Of a DNA stretch of 46,437 nucleotides, positions 15,141 to 23,360 are shown one piece after another; position 1 is the stretch's first letter; each line of letters opens with the position of its first letter. The stretch is from Chlorogloea sp. CCALA 695 (lineage in GTDB: Bacteria; Cyanobacteriota; Cyanobacteriia; Cyanobacteriales; Chroococcidiopsidaceae), in the NCBI RefSeq assembly GCF_003003885.1, contig NZ_PVWN01000034.1:1-46437 (forward strand), in the 5' to 3' direction. The position numbers were made by a program, and so were the translations under genes. The notes beneath the pieces were generated by a model. That model saw nothing but the letters and a program-made list of their open reading frames with translations, had not been told where the DNA came from and made no database searches.

Positions 15141-18100
15141 ATGCTTAGTGCCATCATAAAATGGTCGATTGCCAAACGCTGGTTGGTTATTCTCGGCGCA
15201 ATTGTCCTCACCTTTTGGATATTTCGGACAATTATCCAGATGCCCCTGGATGTGTTCCCTAGCTTTGCACCACCCCAAGTTGAAATCCAAACAGAAGCAC
15301 CTGGTCTTGCTCCAGAAGAATTGGAGTCTCTAGTCACGTTACCCATTGAGAGTGCGATTAACGGCACTCCAGGCGTGACCGCAGTACGATCTTCGAGTGC
15401 TGCGGGAATTTCTGTTGTCAAAGTAATCTTTAACTGGGGAACCGATATCTATCAATCTCGGCAGTTGATAACCGAGCGATTGCAGCAAGCTCAGAGTAAG
15501 CTGCCTCAAGGGGTAGAAACACCGCAAATTTCTCCGATCAGTTCTCCCATTGGCACGGTTCTCCAATATGCCTTCACGTCAAACACAACTTCCCTCATGG
15601 AAGTGAGGCGAATTGTTGATTGGCAAGTAACTAACCGCCTTCTAGCTGTACCCGGCGTAAGTCAGGTAGTGGCGTATGGGGGAGACGTTCGTCAATACCA
15701 AGTATTAGTAGATCCAGCAAAATTACAAGCTTTTGATGTTTCCCTAAAAGACGTTGTGGAAGCTACTGCTGCTGCCAATGTTAATGCACCTGGTGGTTAC
15801 TTAATTACCCCTGACCGAGAAAAATTGATCCGGGGGATAGGGCGGATTGAGTCTATCGAAGACCTAAAACAATCAGTAATTGTCGCCCGCAACGGTACAC
15901 CTGTAAAAATTACTGATGTTGCTGATGTGCAAATTGGCGCAGGTGTTAAACGCGGTGATGGTAGCTTCAACGGTCAAAAGGCAATTATTCTGATGATTAA
16001 TAAACAGCCTCTTGCCGATACTCCAACTGTTACTCGTGCGATTGAAGCAGCAATGGCAGAGGTTAGATCCGGCTTACCCAAGGATATTAAAGTCACTCCT
16101 ACGTTTCGTCAAGAAAACTATATTGACTCCTCTATTGAAAATGTGAGAGGAGCTTTAGTTGAAGGTGGTATTATTGTTGCGCTCATTTTGATCCCGTTCT
16201 TGATGAATTGGCGTAACCTTGCGGTTTGTCTAACTGCCCTTCCTTTGTCCTTGCTACTAGGAGTGCTGGCGCTAAATTGGCTGGGACAGGGTTTAAATAC
16301 GATGACGTTAGGCGGGTTAGCCGTAGCAATTGGTTCGGCGGTGGATGATGCGATTGTAGATGCCGAAAATGTCTATCGTTGTCTACGAGAGAATAAATAT
16401 TCTCCCCATCCCCGTCCAGTGTTAGAGGTTGTATTTGAAGGCTGCCAAGAAGTACGGGATTCGGTATTTGGAGCCACAATCATTACAGTAGTTGTCTTCT
16501 CGCCAGTTTTTGCCTTAGCTGGCGTGGAAGGCAGCATTTTTATTCCAATGGGCATTGGCTACCTAGTTGCAGTACTGGCTTCTAGTGTCACAGCGTTGAC
16601 CGTAACTCCAGCTTTGTGTGCGATTTTACTGCCTCATGGTCGTCTACCAGAAACAGAACCTTGGGTAGCAAGATTTTTTAAGAAGCTTTATCATCCTTTA
16701 ATCAACTTCTCTTTGCGTCATTCGGGAATTATTATAGGCATTGCCGTTGCTAGTTTAGTAGCGGCGGGTGCAATTGTTCCTTCTTTGGGTCGCGTGTTTT
16801 TACCAGAGTTCCAGGAGCAAACTTTAGTAAATACCCTGTTGCTATATCCAGGGGTATCCTTGGAAGCTACTAATAGCGCTGGAGAAACTATCCAAGCAGC
16901 CCTCAAAGATGACCCTAGATTTCCCTATGTACAGCTACGTTCAGGACGTGCGCCCGGTGATGGTGATGCCGCCGGAGTTAACTTGGGACATTTGGATATC
17001 GAGTTGAGCGCCGCCGGAATGGAAAACCGCGAGGAGACTCTTGAGAAGCTACGCCAGGAATTTGCCAGACTACCGGGAGTAGCACCTAATATCGGTGGTT
17101 TTATCTCTCACCGGATGGATGAGGTGTTATCTGGAGTAAGAAGTGCGATCGCTGTCAAAATTTTCGGTTCCGATTTAGAGGAACTCCGCACCCTTGGTAG
17201 CCAGGTAAATGAGGTGATGAAAACTGTTGAGGGAATTGTCGATTTGCAACTGGAACCTCAAGTTCCGATTGAACAAATTCAAATCAAGTTCGACCGTAGC
17301 GCGGCTAGTCGGTATGGTTTGACCGTTGGACAACTTTCCGAAATCATCGAAAGTGCGCTTAATGGGAGAGTAGTTTCTCAAGTTTTAGAAAAACAACAAA
17401 CTTTCGATCTTGTTGTCTGGTTAAAGCCAGAAGCGCGTCAAAACTTAGATATCCTGCGGAATTTACTTGTTGATACTCCTGACGGCAATAAAATTCCTCT
17501 AGCTCAAGTTGCCACAATTAGTAATGGTACAGGACCTAATACTATCAACCGTGAGAATGTCTCTCGTTTAATTGTTGTAGCAGCTAATGCCAAAGGGAGA
17601 GATTTACGCTCTGTTGTCAATGAAATTAGGGACAAAGTTGGGCAACAGGTTCATCCACCATCTGGTTACTATATCCAGTACGCAGGTCAGTTTGAGGCAG
17701 AAGAAAGAGCTACCCAGAATATTCTCATCGCTAGTGCCATAGCCTTTGTAGTTATTACTGTCATCATGTATCTTTCCGTCAAATCCATTTCCTCTACTGC
17801 CATGATTATGATTAATTTGCCTTTAGCTTTAGTAGGAGGCGTATTTTCTGTTGCTTTGACTGGAGGCATTATTTCTATTGCTTCTTTAGTTGGCTTTGTC
17901 ACTCTGTTTGGGATTGCTACTCGCAATGGATTACTACTGGTGGACAATTACAATGCCAAATTCGCTGAAGGTATGCCGTTTAAAGAAGTCATAATTTCCG
18001 GCTCAATGGAACGGCTCAATGCCATCCTCATGACGGCTTTTACCTCTGCTTTAGGTTTAGCACCCTTGGTAGTGGAGGGTGGACCAGGAAAGGAAATTCT

Positions 18101-18299
18101 GCAACCACTTTCTATCGTGGTACTAGGTGGGTTATTCACTTCTACAGCTTTAACGCTGCTAGTGTTACCTGCTTTGTATGCCAAGTTTGGCAAGATTTTG
18201 GTGCCAAAAAAGAAAGTTTTGGAGCCTCGTCTAGTTGTAGCAGATTTGGATTTGAATCATAAAGGCGCAGAGTATACAGATGAAAAAGCAAGGAGTTAG
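15141..18299 (+). CDS. copA: CopA, heavy-metal RND efflux pump (CusA/CzcA family)
   Basis: This 1052-residue inner-membrane proton-driven pump of the HME-RND family is full length. It begins with LSAIIKWSIAKRWLVILGAI (TM1) and has the periplasmic porter domains (VTLPIESAINGTPGVTAVRS). TM4 carries the proton-relay acidic residues in GGLAVAIGSAVDDAIVDAEN. The mirrored second half ends in GGLFTSTALTLLVLPALYAK. With CopB and CopC it forms the copBAC operon described in Synechocystis for copper export. It ends 4 bases before the copC start. Confidence 0.95.
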   Translation: MLSAIIKWSIAKRWLVILGAIVLTFWIFRTIIQMPLDVFPSFAPPQVEIQTEAPGLAPEELESLVTLPIESAINGTPGVTAVRSSSAAGISVVKVIFNWGTDIYQSRQLITERLQQAQSKLPQGVETPQISPISSPIGTVLQYAFTSNTTSLMEVRRIVDWQVTNRLLAVPGVSQVVAYGGDVRQYQVLVDPAKLQAFDVSLKDVVEATAAANVNAPGGYLITPDREKLIRGIGRIESIEDLKQSVIVARNGTPVKITDVADVQIGAGVKRGDGSFNGQKAIILMINKQPLADTPTVTRAIEAAMAEVRSGLPKDIKVTPTFRQENYIDSSIENVRGALVEGGIIVALILIPFLMNWRNLAVCLTALPLSLLLGVLALNWLGQGLNTMTLGGLAVAIGSAVDDAIVDAENVYRCLRENKYSPHPRPVLEVVFEGCQEVRDSVFGATIITVVVFSPVFALAGVEGSIFIPMGIGYLVAVLASSVTALTVTPALCAILLPHGRLPETEPWVARFFKKLYHPLINFSLRHSGIIIGIAVASLVAAGAIVPSLGRVFLPEFQEQTLVNTLLLYPGVSLEATNSAGETIQAALKDDPRFPYVQLRSGRAPGDGDAAGVNLGHLDIELSAAGMENREETLEKLRQEFARLPGVAPNIGGFISHRMDEVLSGVRSAIAVKIFGSDLEELRTLGSQVNEVMKTVEGIVDLQLEPQVPIEQIQIKFDRSAASRYGLTVGQLSEIIESALNGRVVSQVLEKQQTFDLVVWLKPEARQNLDILRNLLVDTPDGNKIPLAQVATISNGTGPNTINRENVSRLIVVAANAKGRDLRSVVNEIRDKVGQQVHPPSGYYIQYAGQFEAEERATQNILIASAIAFVVITVIMYLSVKSISSTAMIMINLPLALVGGVFSVALTGGIISIASLVGFVTLFGIATRNGLLLVDNYNAKFAEGMPFKEVIISGSMERLNAILMTAFTSALGLAPLVVEGGPGKEILQPLSIVVLGGLFTSTALTLLVLPALYAKFGKILVPKKKVLEPRLVVADLDLNHKGAEYTDEKARS

Positions 18300-18303
18300 A
18301 AAG

Positions 18304-18801
18304 ATGAAATTATCAATGATTAGCTTAATTGTTCTAGGAAGTTTGGGATTCATAGGATTAGGAGCTTGTAGTAACACAAACCAAGCTACCAATCCTAGTA
18401 GCAGCCCAAGTGCTGCCCAATCAACGCAGCCATCGTTGCAGCAGAGTAGGGAAACTGGTGCTGAGAAATCCGAGTCTGCAAAAGCACCTCAAGCAGGAGG
18501 TCAAGTTGTAGAATCAGGTGCATACCACTTGGAATTAGTAACTGAGACAGAAGCTGAGGGGACGCATTTGGATTTGTATTTGCAAAAAGGTGACAATCAC
18601 GAGGCAATTCCCAATGCCAAAGTCATGGCTCAAGTTCAACTACCAGACGGAACTCAAAAAACACTTCCTTTTTCTTATGACGCTAGCGGAAAGCACTACA
18701 CAGCTTTGCTTCCTGGAAAGGTAGCTGGTCAGCATCAAGTAAAAATTAGTTCCGAGATTGGTGGGCAAAAGGCAGACGGTCGTTTTAGTTTTGATCAGTA
18801 G
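18304..18801 (+). CDS. copC: CopC-like periplasmic lipoprotein of the copBAC operon
   Basis: This protein of about 165 residues uses ATG at 18304, preceded by AGGAG; the ATG at 18280 inside copA would spoil the signal peptide. The signal ends in a lipobox (FIGLGACSN). A Ser/Gln-rich linker and a beta-sandwich-like domain follow (GAYHLELVTETEAEGTHLDL to the C-terminus). It is unrelated to the PcoC-type CopC despite the name. Its position after copA matches the third gene of Synechocystis copBAC, whose role is not settled. Confidence 0.82.
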   Translation: MKLSMISLIVLGSLGFIGLGACSNTNQATNPSSSPSAAQSTQPSLQQSRETGAEKSESAKAPQAGGQVVESGAYHLELVTETEAEGTHLDLYLQKGDNHEAIPNAKVMAQVQLPDGTQKTLPFSYDASGKHYTALLPGKVAGQHQVKISSEIGGQKADGRFSFDQ

Positions 18802-18828
18802 ATGTAGATAGCCTACAAGTAGATATAG

Positions 18829-18862
18829 TTGATAGTTTTCTCTTTTAGAGGGAGGCTATCAA
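18829..18862 (+). terminator. Probable copBAC terminator
   Basis: TTGATAG (18829-18835) and CTATCAA (18856-18862) pair around an inner TTTTCTC/GAGGGAGG segment that can form G-U pairs. It lies 28 bases after the copC stop, in the convergent gap with copS. No strong U-run follows. Confidence 0.5.
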
Positions 18863-18901
18863 TACCTTTCCAGCTTACTAAAATCAGATTGACAGAACCT
18901 T

Positions 18902-18918
18902 ATGAAATCAAGATGAAA
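18902..18918 (-). promoter_or_regulatory. CopR box B3, orphan, in the copC/copS convergent gap
   Basis: On the minus strand TTTCAT-N5-TTTCAT with an 11-bp period. Both neighbouring genes (copC and copS) end here, so no gene start is close by. Confidence 0.65.
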
Positions 18919-18946
18919 TCCTACTCTGACAAAAGACATCGAGAAG

Positions 18947-20278
18947 TTAATAACTGCGAATTTTGCTTTTGGAAGAAGTAACTCCTAAAGGCAAGCGGAT
19001 GATAAAAGTGCTACCTTTACCCAATTCGCTTTGTACCTGTAAACTGCCCTGGTGTCCTTGAACTATAGCTTGGGCTATTGCCAGTCCTAACCCAGAGCCT
19101 CCCGATGCTCTAGAGCGATCGCTATTTACACGATAGAACCGAGCAAAAATCCGCTTTTGTTCCTTAGCTGAAATCCCGATACCTGTATCTTGAATCTTTA
19201 TAAGAGCATGATGGTCACTGCGCTCCAAGATCGCAGTTACCTTACCACCCGCTAATGTGTACTGGATAGCATTAACAATTAAGTTTGAAACCAGGCGATA
19301 CAATTGTTCTTCATCGCCTACAACATATAATGGTTTGTATACTCGGATATTAGAGAGCAGTGTTACCTCTGTGGCGATCGCCATAGCTGCTAGTTCTTCT
19401 ACCAAATCATTAACAATGTCATTAAGGCAACAAAGCTGACTTCGCAAAGGTGTTCGTCGTTCCATATGAGCTAGTAGCAATAAATCAGCAACAAGCCCAG
19501 TAAGCCTTTGATTCTGACGCTCTACAGTTTGGAGAATATTCTGGACTTCTGGGTTGAATGTATGCGGTGTCCGCAACGCCGATTCAACTGTTGCCCGTGT
19601 AGCCGCTAGAGGTGTTCTTAACTCGTGAGCAGCATCGGCTGTAAATTGCTGTATCTGCTTATAGGATTGGTAAATTGGTTGCATTGCTAAACCAGCTAGC
19701 CACAAACTTGAACCACCAACTAAAATCATAGCGATAGGTAAACCTAAGAGCAAAATTAGTTTTACGTTAGCAAGATATTCATTGATATCCCTCAGCGACC
19801 GCCCCATCTGCATATATCCCCAGGGAATATTATCCTGAGTATGTAGCGTTAGAGAGATTTGGTGATAGCAATTTCCTCTTTTGTCACAGGGAGTGTACCA
19901 AGTAGCTTTCGCCGATGTAAGAGGCAGTCCTTCAGGCTGTAAACCAGCGAAAGCAATTGTCCGCTCAGAACGGTCTAAAAACCTAATGTAGTAATCACCT
20001 TGATGAACTGCTCCCAGAACATGGCGTTGCTCCATCTGCTCTGGCAAGAGTTTTTGAGTAGCAGCTTCTAAGCGTCCTGGTTGCTTCAGTGTACTTTCAA
20101 CACTATCGTGCAGCGTTCCAGCGACAAATTCTAACTCTCTATCCAGAGTTTGCCAATGAGCATGGACAATAGCCTGATAAACTCCCAACCCACATAAGCT
20201 TAGAATCAAGCCCATCACAACTGCATAAGATGCAGCTATCCGCCAACGGGTCTGAAAAAAGAGCCTATTTTCGTTCAT
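18947..20278 (-). CDS. copS: CopS, copper-sensing histidine kinase
   Basis: This 443-residue membrane kinase has TM1 at about 15-37, a periplasmic sensor domain at 38-172 and TM2 at 173-196. The dimerisation and phosphoacceptor helix contains H218 (AAHELRTPLAAT), and the HATPase domain runs to the end (N-box LIVNAIQYT, G1 DTGIGIS, F/G2 FYRVNSDRS and GGSGLGLAI). The periplasmic domain contains CDKRGNCYHQ (Cys 131 and 137, His 139) and several Met/His that could bind copper. It overlaps the copR stop by 14 bases, so the pair is translationally coupled. The assignment follows its gene neighbourhood and the Synechocystis CopRS system. Confidence 0.92.
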   Translation of the reverse strand: MNENRLFFQTRWRIAASYAVVMGLILSLCGLGVYQAIVHAHWQTLDRELEFVAGTLHDSVESTLKQPGRLEAATQKLLPEQMEQRHVLGAVHQGDYYIRFLDRSERTIAFAGLQPEGLPLTSAKATWYTPCDKRGNCYHQISLTLHTQDNIPWGYMQMGRSLRDINEYLANVKLILLLGLPIAMILVGGSSLWLAGLAMQPIYQSYKQIQQFTADAAHELRTPLAATRATVESALRTPHTFNPEVQNILQTVERQNQRLTGLVADLLLLAHMERRTPLRSQLCCLNDIVNDLVEELAAMAIATEVTLLSNIRVYKPLYVVGDEEQLYRLVSNLIVNAIQYTLAGGKVTAILERSDHHALIKIQDTGIGISAKEQKRIFARFYRVNSDRSRASGGSGLGLAIAQAIVQGHQGSLQVQSELGKGSTFIIRLPLGVTSSKSKIRSY

Positions 20279-20969
20279 AGCTGAGGTTAAGACGATATCC
20301 TATACCATGTATAGTTTCAATCAAGTCATCGCAACCTATCTGAGCAAGCTTGCGGCGTAACAGACGTATTTGAGCCGCTACTACATTGCTGGTAGCTTCT
20401 GCATTCACTTCCCAGAGTTGATTTTGAATTTGATCGCGGGTAACAATTTGATTTGAATGCTTCATGAAATACTCTAATAACTGAAATTCTTTAGTAGTCA
20501 CAGAAATAACTTGCTTATCACCTGATATATTCTGAAAATAAACTGTATGAGTACCGTAATCTAAATTAAGACCTCCAATTTGTAAGTGTTGGGGTTGAAC
20601 TTGCGGCGATCGCCTCTGAAGAGCGCGTAAGCGTGCCAATAGTTCTTCCATACCAAAAGGTTTCACCAAATAATCATCAGCCCCTGCGTCTAAACCAGTA
20701 ACTTTATCCTCCATTCGGTCTTTAGCCGTCAGCATCAAAACAGGTAGAGAACTACGGTGCAGGCGTAGCCGCTTACATAAGTCTATCCCTGATACTCCTG
20801 GTAATAACCAATCGAAAATAGCAAGTGTATAATGTGTCCACTTGCTATCTAAATAATCCCAAGCTGTATTACCGTCTAGAACCCAATCAACTACATATTT
20901 TTCTTGGTTCAAGGTTCGTTTAATAGCAGTACCTAAATCTGGCTCATCCTCAACTAAGAGAATCCTCAT
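20265..20969 (-). CDS. copR: CopR, OmpR/PhoB-type response regulator
   Basis: This 234-residue protein has a receiver domain with D53 as phosphoacceptor (LAIFDWLLPG), acidic pocket EDE (7-9) and K103 in LVKPFG. A winged-helix DNA-binding domain follows (VTTKEFQLLEYFMKHSNQIV, ending ETIHGIGYRLN). It is probably the protein that binds the six TTTCAT direct repeats in this window, since OmpR-family regulators bind direct repeats with an approximately 11-bp period. An 11-bp hairpin (20998-21034) lies between it and the upstream DUF2808 gene. Confidence 0.93.
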   Translation of the reverse strand: MRILLVEDEPDLGTAIKRTLNQEKYVVDWVLDGNTAWDYLDSKWTHYTLAIFDWLLPGVSGIDLCKRLRLHRSSLPVLMLTAKDRMEDKVTGLDAGADDYLVKPFGMEELLARLRALQRRSPQVQPQHLQIGGLNLDYGTHTVYFQNISGDKQVISVTTKEFQLLEYFMKHSNQIVTRDQIQNQLWEVNAEATSNVVAAQIRLLRRKLAQIGCDDLIETIHGIGYRLNLSYERK

Positions 20970-20997
20970 ATCACTCTAATTATCCTTTACATTTGCT

Positions 20998-21034
20998 GCT
21001 CCCAGTCCTCTTATTTTAGTTAAGGACTGGGAGC
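20998..21034 (-). terminator. Hairpin between DUF2808 gene and copR
   Basis: GCTCCCAGTCC (20998-21008) pairs perfectly with GGACTGGGAGC (21024-21034) around a 15-base loop. It lies 14 bases after the DUF2808 stop and 29 bases before the copR start. It lacks a U-run, so it may attenuate or process the transcript rather than fully terminate it. Confidence 0.65.
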
Positions 21035-21048
21035 TATTCATCAATCGG

Positions 21049-21546
21049 CTAATAAGTCTGAATCTGAGCGATGCCTATGCGTATCTCTTGAGTCATACCA
21101 ACACTCTTACCATAAACTGGATATAGAAAAGTACGCCCTTGTGAAAGAAAGGAGACTTTAGCACCTTTCATTGAAATTGATAGTGTTGTTTCTAGAGGTA
21201 CAGGTTGAGAAAATGCAATTGTAGCTCTTTTATCTTTAATAGAGACAGTAGAGTCGATTTTTTTACCAGATTGGTCGCTAACCATAATGCGATCGCTGAC
21301 CTCAACACCGTCTGGTACTTCAAAAGAGAGTTGTGATAGCTCTTTACCCTGGACGTGTACTTCAAAATGATGTGTAGTATTTGGCACGCGAGTACCGTTT
21401 GGGTGTGCGCTGCTGTGTACAATGTGAGGCGCATTAGCCTCGCGCAATACTCCTCCTGCAAAGGCAGGCACTGAAAAGGCGTAAAGTGAGGCTATTCCGA
21501 TAGGAATCGCTAAGGTAAAAGTAGTAGCGCAAATTAACTTTTTCAT
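21049..21546 (-). CDS. DUF2808 family secreted protein (first copy)
   Basis: This 165-residue protein has a signal peptide (residues 1-30, ending VPAFAG). The DUF2808 domain follows: HHFEVHVQGKELSQLSFEVP, then VSDQSGKKID, and the conserved end TFLYPVYGKSVGMTQEIRIG. DUF2808 proteins are common in cyanobacteria and have no settled function. A CopR box (B4) lies 61 bases upstream, so expression is probably copper responsive. It is a paralogue of 21654-22130 and is upstream of copR on the same strand. Confidence 0.85.
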   Translation of the reverse strand: MKKLICATTFTLAIPIGIASLYAFSVPAFAGGVLREANAPHIVHSSAHPNGTRVPNTTHHFEVHVQGKELSQLSFEVPDGVEVSDRIMVSDQSGKKIDSTVSIKDKRATIAFSQPVPLETTLSISMKGAKVSFLSQGRTFLYPVYGKSVGMTQEIRIGIAQIQTY

Positions 21547-21606
21547 TGCATTAGTCCTTGAATATTTAACTGAATGTTCTTCTTATTATTAGTTTGGCAG
21601 TCTTAA

Positions 21607-21623
21607 ATGAAATCAAAATGAAA
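21607..21623 (-). promoter_or_regulatory. CopR box B4 upstream of DUF2808 gene
   Basis: On the minus strand TTTCAT-N5-TTTCAT with an 11-bp period, 61 bases before the ATG at 21546. Confidence 0.78.
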
Positions 21624-21653
21624 TTTTAACTATCACACTTAAATTTCTAGTTA

Positions 21654-22130
21654 TTAAAAATAAACTCTAAATCGGGCTATTCCTAAAGGAATATTTGCAT
21701 TCATGCCAATAATTCTAGCCGAGACTGGATAAAGCCAAGCATTAGAACGCCCTAAAATTTTTACATTTTTCATAATCACTTTCAACCTGTTTCCAGGAGC
21801 CACTGGTTCAGAAAAAGAGATTGTGATTTTCTTACCGTCTTTAGAGATGCTATTAGCAATTATCTTTCCATACTTGTCAAATACATTAATATTATTACTT
21901 GGAGTCAAACCTTGAGGAACACTGATTAACAACTGGGAGACGGCATTACTACCTTGAGGAATATTAACTTGAAAAGAATGTCTCACAATCCTCCACTTAC
22001 TCTGAGGAAATTGCACAGAGCTAACGATACGAGGAACTCTATCAATGGCTGCTAGAGATTTTCCATAAGCAGCAGGATTAAAAGAAGTAACTATCAAAGT
22101 TAAGACAGCCGTAAAAAGTCTTCTTGCCAT
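21654..22130 (-). CDS. DUF2808 family secreted protein (second copy)
   Basis: This 158-residue paralogue of 21049-21546 has a signal peptide (about 1-23). It shares the order RHSFQVNIPQGSNAVSQLLI, VFDKYGKII, ISFSEPVAPG and AWLYPVSARIIGMNANIPLG. It has its own CopR box (B5), 79 bases upstream, so the two copies form separate transcription units under the same proposed control. Function is unknown; proteins exported under copper stress might act at the cell envelope. Confidence 0.85.
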   Translation of the reverse strand: MARRLFTAVLTLIVTSFNPAAYGKSLAAIDRVPRIVSSVQFPQSKWRIVRHSFQVNIPQGSNAVSQLLISVPQGLTPSNNINVFDKYGKIIANSISKDGKKITISFSEPVAPGNRLKVIMKNVKILGRSNAWLYPVSARIIGMNANIPLGIARFRVYF

Positions 22131-22208
22131 TATTTTGTATTCCTAATAGATTGGTTAAAAACCGCTCTTTAGTGGTGCAGTTACTATTAACTAGATTCGC
22201 ATGGAGAA

Positions 22209-22225
22209 ATGAAATTAGAATGAAA
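22209..22225 (-). promoter_or_regulatory. CopR box B5 upstream of second DUF2808 gene
   Basis: On the minus strand TTTCAT-N5-TTTCAT with an 11-bp period, 79 bases before the ATG at 22130. The inner sequence (TTTCATTCTAATTTCAT) is identical to B2. Confidence 0.8.
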
Positions 22226-22432
22226 TCATTGAATATTAGTTAGAGGAATCATAAAATCGTTCAATATAGTATTCATTGAAACCAGGAATGGATGAAGTTA
22301 TAGAATTTTAAAATGGGTGACGAAGATTTTATTTTAGATGTAAAGCTAACTCATCCATTTTGACTATGAGTTGAGTTTGGTTGAATGAGATTTATCAATA
22401 TTGTGCAACTACTTTTTCCTAAAAGGAGCATT

Positions 22433-22507
22433 ATGATTACTTAACTCAAGGTTCCTTGTGTTGTTTGTTCGGTTACAGAACTTGTTATTTCTTCACCTAT
22501 ACTTTAA
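22433..22507 (+). pseudogene. Possible relic of an Atx1-like HMA chaperone gene
   Basis: After a strong AAAGGAG site, ATG opens M-I-T, a TAA stop, then L-K-V-P-C-V-V-C-S-V-T-E-L-V-I and a stop at 22505. This resembles the start of HMA chaperones such as the intact one at 24293 (MTLQLKVSNMACSAC). The first stop sits where Gln is expected (CAA to TAA), and one or more codons of the metal loop are missing. The similarity is short and the call is tentative. The rest of the 600-base gap 22131-22732 holds CopR boxes B5 and B6 and no other gene. Confidence 0.4.
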
Positions 22508-22581
22508 TTTCTTATAGGAAATAAAATTACTATAAAATTTTTGGAACTTTAGTAGTAGCTAAAATCCTTAAACATACAGAA

Positions 22582-22598
22582 ATGAAATCCAGATGAAA
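22582..22598 (-). promoter_or_regulatory. CopR box B6 upstream of the Csp-like gene (inverted)
   Basis: TTTCAT-N5-TTTCAT with an 11-bp period reads on the minus strand, 135 bases before the plus-strand Csp-like gene. The orientation is opposite to boxes B1 and B2 relative to their genes. Confidence 0.65.
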
Positions 22599-22732
22599 TC
22601 TCTATACTTCCATAGAAAGAAATAGTTAACTCGCCATTTGGTAGACGTAAGCGAAAACATAACTTTATTAAGCTGAAAACGAAGAAATAAAACTATTGTC
22701 TTCAGTTAAATTTATTGCTTTGGAGTTGAATA

Positions 22733-23089
22733 ATGAGTACATCTCAATCTCACGAATCTTTACTTGAAACTTGCATTCAAGCTTGTTTTGAATGCCTGCG
22801 CGAATGTGAAAACTGTGCCACTGCCTGTTTAAATAGCGACATGATGCAAATGATGGCTCAATGTATCAAACTGTGTAGAGATTGTGCTGACACTTGCGAC
22901 ATCTGCGCTCGTTTCATGTCCCGTAACTCAGACCTCCATGCTCAATTGTGCAGCGTCTGTGCCGAAGCTTGCGATCGCTGTGCTGCTGAATGCGAAAAGC
23001 ACGACCACGACCATTGCAAGCGCTGTGCAAAGTCTTGCCGTCGTTGTGCTGAAACTTGCCGTCAAATGGTTACAGCTATGGCTGCGTAA
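22733..23089 (+). CDS. Four-helix-bundle copper storage protein (Csp-like, DUF326)
   Basis: This 118-residue protein has 21 Cys, mostly spaced C-x2-C or C-x3-C, for example ACFECLRECENCATAC and CIKLCRDCADTCDIC. No signal peptide is visible, so it is probably cytosolic as Csp3 is. Csp proteins are tetrameric four-helix bundles that bind many Cu(I) ions inside the bundle. The His-rich loop EKHDHDHCK may be the copper entry site. It lies in the middle of the copper cluster, with an inverted CopR box upstream. The family assignment is strong; capacity and role here are inferred. Confidence 0.9.
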   Translation: MSTSQSHESLLETCIQACFECLRECENCATACLNSDMMQMMAQCIKLCRDCADTCDICARFMSRNSDLHAQLCSVCAEACDRCAAECEKHDHDHCKRCAKSCRRCAETCRQMVTAMAA

Positions 23090-23207
23090 GTAACTGTATT
23101 TGCTGGTTGTCCTTTGATGGGCAGTTAGTAATTGATAAATAAACATTTCCAATTAATTAGTATTGCTGCGATCGCCAACTATCTATCTTTAGAAATAGTT
23201 GATTAAC

Positions 23208-23239
23208 TTAATTCTCTAGTTGACTAGAGACTTTAAGCT
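23208..23239 (+). promoter_or_regulatory. MerR-type promoter S3 (DUF305 gene)
   Basis: TTAATT (23208-23213), a 20-bp spacer with the perfect dyad CTCTAGT-TG-ACTAGAG (23214-23229), and TAAGCT (23234-23239). It lies about 120 bases before the DUF305 gene at 23361. Confidence 0.8.
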
Positions 23240-23360
23240 TGAACAGGAAATTGATTTTCAGATAAGTTTTGCTAAGAGAGCAGCAAAGGCAAAATTTTAT
23301 CTTCTATTAAAGAGCCTGCACTAAAGAACGATTTGTACCTAAATAGAAGTAAGCCAAACA

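Noticed and set aside
18304-18801. PcoC/CopC-type methionine-rich copper protein
   Set aside because: The sequence is not of the PcoC family. The name copC is used only for the third gene of the cyanobacterial copBAC operon.
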